9,495 bases of DNA from contig JAFGFO010000101.1 of the NCBI GenBank assembly GCA_016931085.1, positions 1-9,495 of the forward strand, read 5' to 3'. How positions within the stretch are numbered: position 1 is the first letter of the stretch; each line of letters opens with the position of its first letter. The notes below the pieces were generated by a model, which was not told the DNA's origin, did no database searches, and was given only the letters and a program-made list of their open reading frames with translations. Positions 5,837 through 9,495 of this stretch are shown here, piece by piece. This DNA is from Thermoflexales bacterium. GTDB lineage: Bacteria; Chloroflexota; Anaerolineae; Fen-1058. Both the position numbers and the translations under genes were made by a program.

Positions 5837-7336
5837 ATGAAGCCAATCATAGCCAGGCTCGCTCACGTTGCCACGCACCTGCTGTTTGCCGCCATCTGCG
5901 TCATGCTCTGGCAGGTCGCCCGGCGCAGCCCGCTCGACGCGCCCACGCTGCTGGCTGCCCTGGCCGGGGGAGTCTTGCCCGACGTGGATATCTCCACCTC
6001 GTTCGCCGGCCGCTTGCTCCTGCCGCTCTCGCGCTTCCTGGAACGCCGCTTCGGCCACCGCCAGGAAGTCCACACGGCCTGGCCGCCGTTGGCGTTGGGC
6101 ATCGCTAGCCTGCTTTTGCCCACCACGGCGTGGACTGTTCCTATGCAGGCCATGGCAGTGGGTTATCTCTCTCATCTCGTCCTGGATACGCTGAACCCGG
6201 CCGGCACCGCGTTCCTGCTGCCGTTGTCCAAAATGCGCGTCATACTTCTGGGAGGCAAGGTCCAGAGTGGCCAAAGCTCTGAGATCGTTTTGCTCGTCGT
6301 TCTGCTCCTGGGTACGCTGGCCCTCTTCCCCCTTACCCGCTTCGAGCCGGGCGAACTGGTCCAAAACCTCTTGCCCACGCTAGACACGGCCAGGGAGCAA
6401 TACAGGCTGTGGGAAAGCGCTTATACCGTCTACGCCGAGCTCGAAGGCACCTGGAACGAAACGCACCAGCACTACGCCGGACTGGCCGAGGTGCTGGGCT
6501 TCGATCCTGGCGGAGCGCTCAAGCTGCGCGACGTGGAAACGGGGCTGGAGTTCACCGTCGGCCGGCATCCTATTGACGATCTCTATCCCACCAGGATCGT
6601 GCTGCGCAAAGGTGAGCCGCTCGCCCAGGGCGAAACGATCCCTTTAGCGCCTACCCAGTCCCCGCTGCCCACGCCCACGCCATTTATCGTCACCATCCTG
6701 GTCGAGGGCGTGCACGACCTCGACCAGGAGATTCTCGTCAGACCTGGTGATATCCTCACCAAGGGCCAGCTCATCGCCGAGCTTTTTACACTGGGGTCGC
6801 CATCCCCTGGCCGGCCACCGGCGGCTGCCGGCCCATACACCGACACGCTTGCGGCTGCTTTGGCCGTGGCCGAATTCGAGCTGGCCAAGGCCGAATACGC
6901 CCAGGCGCTCGAAGGAAAAGCGCCCAGCGAAGCGACTATCCTGCAGGCCGAGGCAGCCATTGCGCAGATCGAGGCCAGCATCGCATCGCTTCAATACTTA
7001 CAGATGGCCAATCCCGACCTGTCTTATGTCCCGGCCCAAATCGTCGCCGCCCAGGCACGCCTGCTGGCCTCGGAGGCCAGGTTGGAAGAAGTCAAAAAGT
7101 GGCAAGGCCCTACTAAAGCGGATATCGAGGCGGCTAAAGCGCGCCTGGCGATCGCCGAGCTGCGCTACCGGCAAGCCGTGGCTACTCCCACCCCGGCGCC
7201 ATCGCCTACGCCGCTTGCCCCGGCTGCACCTCAACGCGTCTACAGCCTGGTGAGTGGCCTTGTGCGCCACATCCGCCCCAGCCGCATCGTAGGCTCAGTC
7301 GCCACGATTGAAATCCAGGTCGAGATCGCACCTTGA
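5837..7336 (+). CDS. YdjM-like membrane metal-dependent hydrolase fused to a HlyD-like barrel-sandwich/coiled-coil module
   Basis: A 499-residue two-part membrane protein. The N-terminal part (about 10-165) matches the YdjM/DUF457 family of membrane-bound metal-dependent hydrolases. It has several hydrophobic helices and candidate metal ligands: THLLF (His14), GGVLPDVD (Asp49, Asp51), GHRQEVHT (His74, His79) and GYLSHLVLD (His113, Asp117). After a last membrane segment (about 149-165) and a linker comes a Pro/Thr-rich stretch (273-282), then a lipoyl-like half motif VRPGDILTKGQLIAEL (301-316), an Ala/Glu-rich helical hairpin (about 335-448), a second TPTPAPSPTP linker, and the second lipoyl-like half SGLVRHIRPSRIVGSVATIEIQVEI. 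This is the fold order of HlyD/membrane-fusion proteins, but the chain stops there with no beta-barrel domain. No transporter partner is adjacent. The substrate is unknown for the family. The second of two tandem ATGs (5837) fits the AAGGAGGT spacing better; 5834 is the alternative. Confidence 0.87.
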   Translation: MKPIIARLAHVATHLLFAAICVMLWQVARRSPLDAPTLLAALAGGVLPDVDISTSFAGRLLLPLSRFLERRFGHRQEVHTAWPPLALGIASLLLPTTAWTVPMQAMAVGYLSHLVLDTLNPAGTAFLLPLSKMRVILLGGKVQSGQSSEIVLLVVLLLGTLALFPLTRFEPGELVQNLLPTLDTAREQYRLWESAYTVYAELEGTWNETHQHYAGLAEVLGFDPGGALKLRDVETGLEFTVGRHPIDDLYPTRIVLRKGEPLAQGETIPLAPTQSPLPTPTPFIVTILVEGVHDLDQEILVRPGDILTKGQLIAELFTLGSPSPGRPPAAAGPYTDTLAAALAVAEFELAKAEYAQALEGKAPSEATILQAEAAIAQIEASIASLQYLQMANPDLSYVPAQIVAAQARLLASEARLEEVKKWQGPTKADIEAAKARLAIAELRYRQAVATPTPAPSPTPLAPAAPQRVYSLVSGLVRHIRPSRIVGSVATIEIQVEIAP

Positions 7337-7373
7337 ACAAGTGCAACGCACCTTCAAGGTGCGTCGCACTTGT
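7337..7373. repeat. Near-perfect 37-bp hairpin after the fusion gene
   Basis: Arms 7337-7354 and 7356-7373 are 18 bp each and pair with a single mismatch around one central base. The hairpin begins at the first base after the TGA stop. No U-run follows on either strand, so it is not a standard intrinsic terminator, though it could still protect the upstream mRNA 3' end. Its right arm runs into the -15 TG of the next promoter, so it may also affect transcription from it. It could be a palindromic intergenic repeat. Confidence 0.75.
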
Positions 7374-7381
7374 GGTATAAT
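7373..7381 (+). promoter_or_regulatory. Extended -10 promoter of the first GNAT gene (leaderless)
   Basis: TGG-TATAAT (7373-7381) is a full extended -10 element. No convincing -35 exists (TTCAAG at 7353-7358 matches 3/6), as expected for extended -10 promoters. With the last T at -7, the predicted start is base 7388, the A of the ATG. Confidence 0.65.
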
Positions 7382-7387
7382 GCAGGC

Positions 7388-8125
7388 ATGGATACGAGAC
7401 ACATAGAAGAACTGACGCTGAACGCTTGGCCAGCCTTGCAGACCGTGCTTTACGATGGGTGGATCCTTCGCTTCGCCAATGGCTACACCAGGCGAGCTAA
7501 TTCTGTCAACCCACTGCTCTTTTCTACGCTCGACGTGGAGGAGAAGATCGCAAGCTGCGAGCAGCTTTACCGGCGGCGGGGATTGAACGTCGTTTTCAAA
7601 ATGACCCCTTCCAATTGCCCCGAAAACCTGGACGACATCTTGGCCAGGCGTGGTTACCAGCAAGATGCCTTGACCAGCCTTCAAACCCTGGCGCTGGGCG
7701 ATCTGGATGGCTCGGCTGGGGCTTGTACGCTGACTGAGACGCCTTCGGCCGATTGGCTGGACGCTTCTTGCCGCTTGAGCGAAACTGATGGGCAGCGCGC
7801 GGCCACGCTCCGGCAAATACTGGGCAATCTCGTCCCCCGGGCTGGCTTTGCTTCCTTATGTCACGACGGGCGGGTGATCGCGTGCGGCTTGAGCGTGGTG
7901 CAGGATGGCTTTGTCGGCTTGTTCGACATCGTCACCGACGCCGGCTTTCGGAATCGAGGCTTTGGCCAGCAGCTCGTGCACGAGCTGCTGGCGTGGGCCA
8001 AGGCGCAAGGCGCGCATACCGCCTACCTGCAAGTGATGCTGAACAATCCGCCCGCGCTGCGCCTCTACGCCAAGCTGGGCTTTCAGGAAATTTACCAGTA
8101 CTGGTATCGTGTTTGCACAGGATAG
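7388..8125 (+). CDS. GNAT-family N-acetyltransferase (245 residues)
   Basis: Transfers an acetyl group from acetyl-CoA to an amine; substrate unknown. The C-terminal half is a GNAT fold: LFDIVTDAGFRNRGFGQQLVHELLAWAKAQGA (about 178-209) contains the acetyl-CoA pyrophosphate loop R-N-R-G-F-G (188-193), followed by YLQVMLNNPPALRLYAKLGF (about 213-232), the usual motif B. The N-terminal half (about 1-110), with DGWILRFANGYTRRANSVNPL, is a pattern I recall from a subset of two-part GNAT proteins in which a degenerate first half precedes the active one. The start is ATG 7388, not the in-frame TTG at 7370, because the TTG lies upstream of the promoter's predicted start. No Shine-Dalgarno is visible, consistent with a leaderless mRNA. 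The gene heads a plus-strand group with a second GNAT and endonuclease V. Confidence 0.9.
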   Translation: MDTRHIEELTLNAWPALQTVLYDGWILRFANGYTRRANSVNPLLFSTLDVEEKIASCEQLYRRRGLNVVFKMTPSNCPENLDDILARRGYQQDALTSLQTLALGDLDGSAGACTLTETPSADWLDASCRLSETDGQRAATLRQILGNLVPRAGFASLCHDGRVIACGLSVVQDGFVGLFDIVTDAGFRNRGFGQQLVHELLAWAKAQGAHTAYLQVMLNNPPALRLYAKLGFQEIYQYWYRVCTG

Positions 8126-8153
8126 GTAGGGGCAGTTCGCGAACTGCCCCTAC
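8126..8153. repeat. Perfect 28-bp palindrome between the two GNAT genes
   Basis: The half GTAGGGGCAGTTCG is followed immediately by its exact reverse complement, with the TTCGCGAA centre. It starts at the first base after the stop codon of the first GNAT. It is flanked by the 5-mer AGGTA at 8124-8128 and 8157-8161; the left copy overlaps the palindrome. GTAGGGGC...GCCCCTAC palindromes are a recurrent intergenic repeat type in Chloroflexota as I recall. No T-run follows, so it is not a typical terminator, although a strong hairpin here could separate the two messages. Confidence 0.8.
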
Positions 8154-8165
8154 TAAAGGTACGCC

Positions 8166-8636
8166 ACGAGCATTCAAATTCGCATAGCAACCCTTCAAGA
8201 CGCCGGCGCCATCGCCGAGATATTGAGAGATCTCGGTTTTTTTGAGCACCTGTCGGCAGAATCGTTCGAGGCGACCCGAGATCGGGTGGAGCGCTATCTC
8301 ACGTTATGCTTTGCGGACGATGGTCACAGTGTTTACGTTGCGGAAAGCGTCCAGGGCGGGGTAGTGGGCTACGCATCTGTCCACTGGCTGCCCTACCTGT
8401 TTTTGCTCGGGCCGGAAGGCTACGTGTCCGAGTTGTTCGTCAAAACCGAGGCGCGTGGCCAGGGCGTTGGCAGCCAGTTGCTCGACGTGATCAAGGCCGA
8501 GGCCCAAGCGCGCGGCTGCACACGCCTGGCTTTGCTCAACAACCGCCAGCGCGAATCTTATCAACGTGGCTTTTACGCCAAGTGCGGCTGGCAAGAACGA
8601 ACCCACATGGCCACGTTTATGTACTCGTTGGCCTAG
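8166..8636 (+). CDS. GNAT-family N-acetyltransferase (about 156 residues), probable non-canonical start
   Basis: A single-domain acetyltransferase; acceptor unknown. The beta1 strand IQIRIATLQDAGAIAEIL is encoded from 8172 onward. VVGYASVHWL, YVSELFVKTEARGQGVGSQLL (pyrophosphate loop R-G-Q-G-V-G, about residues 97-102) and SYQRGFYAKCGWQE form the rest of the fold. The length fits the family only if translation starts near 8166. The first conventional start codon in the frame is TTG 8223, which would delete beta1 and half of helix 1. Upstream the frame is open back to a TAA at 8154-8156 and contains no ATG, GTG or TTG. ACG at 8166 is the best candidate: it would give M-S-I-Q-I-R and follows a weak AAAGGT by five bases. 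ATT at 8172 or 8178 are alternatives. A recently damaged start codon is also possible. The stop lies 3 bases before the endonuclease V gene, suggesting coupled translation. Confidence 0.85.
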   Translation, partial: TSIQIRIATLQDAGAIAEILRDLGFFEHLSAESFEATRDRVERYLTLCFADDGHSVYVAESVQGGVVGYASVHWLPYLFLLGPEGYVSELFVKTEARGQGVGSQLLDVIKAEAQARGCTRLALLNNRQRESYQRGFYAKCGWQERTHMATFMYSLA

Positions 8637-8639
8637 CCC

Positions 8640-9302
8640 ATGCGTGACCTTCATTCGTGGACATTAGAGCCGGCCGAGGCTATTCGGGTTCAAGCCACCT
8701 TGCGTGAGCGCCTGGTGTTGGCCTGGGACGGGTGTGAGCTGAGAACGGTAGGCGGGGTCGATGTGAGCATCCAGGGCGAGACGGCCCGCGCGGCCATCGT
8801 CGTCTTGAGTTACCCGGAACTCGCACTGCTTGAGAGCGCGACGGCTGATGTGCCCCTCGCCTTCCCGTACATCCCCGGCCTGTTGACTTTTCGCGAAGGC
8901 CCGGCCATCTTGGCTGCCTGGCAGCGGCTGGGGACCCAGCCTGACTTGCTGATGTTCGACGGCCAAGGCATTGCCCACCCGCGCGGCATAGGCATCGCCG
9001 CGCAGATGGGGCTGTGGCTGGAGCGGCCCAGCATGGGTGTGGCCAAATCGTGGTTGTACGGCGTCTACACCGCTCCTGGTTCGCAGCGTGGCGACGCGGC
9101 CGAGCTGCGGGACCCGCGCGACCCCACCCACGTCATTGGCCAGGTGCTGCGGACGCGCACAGATGTCAAGCCGGTCTATGTCTCCCCAGGCCACCTGATC
9201 GACGTGCCGCACTCGGTCGAGTTCGCGCTTGCCTGCTGCACGCGCTACCGCCTGCCGGAGCCGACCCGCCGGGCGCACCAGGTGGCCGGCGGCCTTAAAT
9301 AG
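8640..9302 (+). CDS. nfi: Endonuclease V
   Basis: Repair nuclease that cuts the second phosphodiester bond 3' of deoxyinosine in DNA, and inosine-containing RNA in some members. The 220-residue length matches bacterial Nfi. All family motifs are present: GGVDVS with the metal-binding Asp41; the strand-separating wedge PYIPG (76-80); FREGPAI with Glu86; PDLLMFDGQGIAHPRG with Asp107 and His113; GVAKS with Lys136; VYVSPGHLIDVPHS (169-182); and the C-terminal RLPEPTRRAH. Assignment of Asp41, Glu86 and Asp107 as catalytic carboxylates is by analogy with Thermotoga and E. coli enzymes. The ATG is 3 bases after the upstream GNAT stop, with no clear Shine-Dalgarno, so translation is probably coupled. 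Nothing suggests loss of function. Confidence 0.96.
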   Translation: MRDLHSWTLEPAEAIRVQATLRERLVLAWDGCELRTVGGVDVSIQGETARAAIVVLSYPELALLESATADVPLAFPYIPGLLTFREGPAILAAWQRLGTQPDLLMFDGQGIAHPRGIGIAAQMGLWLERPSMGVAKSWLYGVYTAPGSQRGDAAELRDPRDPTHVIGQVLRTRTDVKPVYVSPGHLIDVPHSVEFALACCTRYRLPEPTRRAHQVAGGLK

Positions 9303-9440
9303 GCCATCGCCTAGCAGATCGTCGGAGAGACGCCCGTAGGGCAGGTTTCCACGCGAAGCGTGCCACAAGCGAGGCGGCTATCCGCAGGACGCCTTTGGCT
9401 GGGTCAACCCTAGCGCGGCCTTCGGCCGCAACCAAAGATT
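9303..9440. other. Noncoding tail with four small GC hairpins
   Basis: No coding frame was supported here. The stretch holds GCCC-GTA-GGGC (9332-9342), CACGC-GAA-GCGTG (9350-9362), GCGG-CTAT-CCGC (9374-9385) and GCGGCC-TTC-GGCCGC (9415-9429), all perfect. The last is the strongest and could act in transcription termination of the nfi message, but the following DNA has only a short T4 run about nine bases later. It may be a mosaic of short palindromic repeats. Confidence 0.45.
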
Positions 9441-9495
9441 TTACCGCCGAGAGCGCCGAGAACGCAGAGTTTTTAAAAATCTTCTCGGCGCACTC
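9441..9495. repeat. CGC-NNAG repeat, copy 2, as the arm of a larger palindrome cut by the window end
   Basis: Three units CGC-N2-AG at an exact 9-bp period (CGC at 9445, 9454, 9463) lead into TTTTTAAAAA (9470-9479). An inverted repeat GCGCCGAGAA (9453-9462) / TTCTCGGCGC (9482-9491) is nearly centred on that sequence, so the element looks like a long hairpin whose right arm continues beyond 9495. The tripartite part matches the element at 1410-1437. Confidence 0.55.

Noticed and set aside
5546..6364. Minus-strand open frame of 272 codons
   Set aside because: It is antisense to the hydrolase domain and the intergenic region, is rich in Gln/Arg/Gly low-complexity typical of shadow frames in GC-rich DNA, and matches no family. 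The plus-strand frame carries clear YdjM motifs.
8223..8636. TTG at 8223 as the start of the second GNAT gene
   Set aside because: This would remove the first beta-strand and part of helix 1 of the GNAT fold, although both are encoded intact and in frame upstream.
8664..9368. Minus-strand open frame of 234 codons
   Set aside because: It lies antisense to the endonuclease V gene, whose plus-strand frame contains every Nfi motif. The antisense product shows no recognisable domain.
9415..9444. Intrinsic terminator for nfi
   Set aside because: The GCGGCC-TTC-GGCCGC hairpin is strong but lacks an immediate T-run; only TTTT follows after an A-rich gap.

Overview
The window most resembles a genome fragment from Chloroflexota, probably the Anaerolineae or a relative. 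It has moderately high GC coding DNA, a large secreted beta-propeller protein ending in a YLPLITRN-type tail, Thr/Pro-rich linkers in an exported protein, and palindromic intergenic repeats of kinds I associate with that phylum. This taxonomic call comes from memory of the families, not from a search.

Left block (1-5491) reads entirely on the minus strand. In transcription order it holds a 1128-residue secreted mosaic protein (two kinds of beta-propeller, two FN3-like modules, a carboxypeptidase-regulatory-like module, a jelly-roll module and a short C-terminal tail), a 170-residue protein of unknown function, and the first 377 residues of a FadD-type long-chain acyl-CoA ligase whose 3' end lies outside the window. 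Each gene has its own recognisable promoter. The fadD upstream region also carries a divergent plus-strand promoter and three copies of an AATCCACT half-site placed on the promoter elements, which looks like a repressor-binding array.

A divergent intergenic region of about 345 bp (5492-5836), containing one imperfect inverted repeat, separates this from the right block, which reads on the plus strand. It begins with an unusual 499-residue fusion: an N-terminal YdjM-like membrane metal-dependent hydrolase domain joined to a C-terminal HlyD-like barrel-sandwich/coiled-coil module that lacks the usual beta-barrel. A near-perfect 37-bp hairpin follows directly, and then an extended -10 promoter whose predicted start is the A of the next ATG, so the following GNAT acetyltransferase mRNA is probably leaderless. 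A perfect 28-bp palindrome separates it from a second GNAT gene, which has no ATG/GTG/TTG able to include its first beta-strand and may begin at ACG. Three bases further on starts an intact endonuclease V gene (nfi). The window ends in a noncoding tail of small GC hairpins and a repeat that recurs near position 1410.

No tRNA, rRNA, CRISPR array, transposase or phage gene was seen. The points most worth checking are the hydrolase/HlyD fusion, the putative fadD operator array with divergent promoters, the leaderless GNAT gene, the ACG start and the secreted protein's C-terminal tail.
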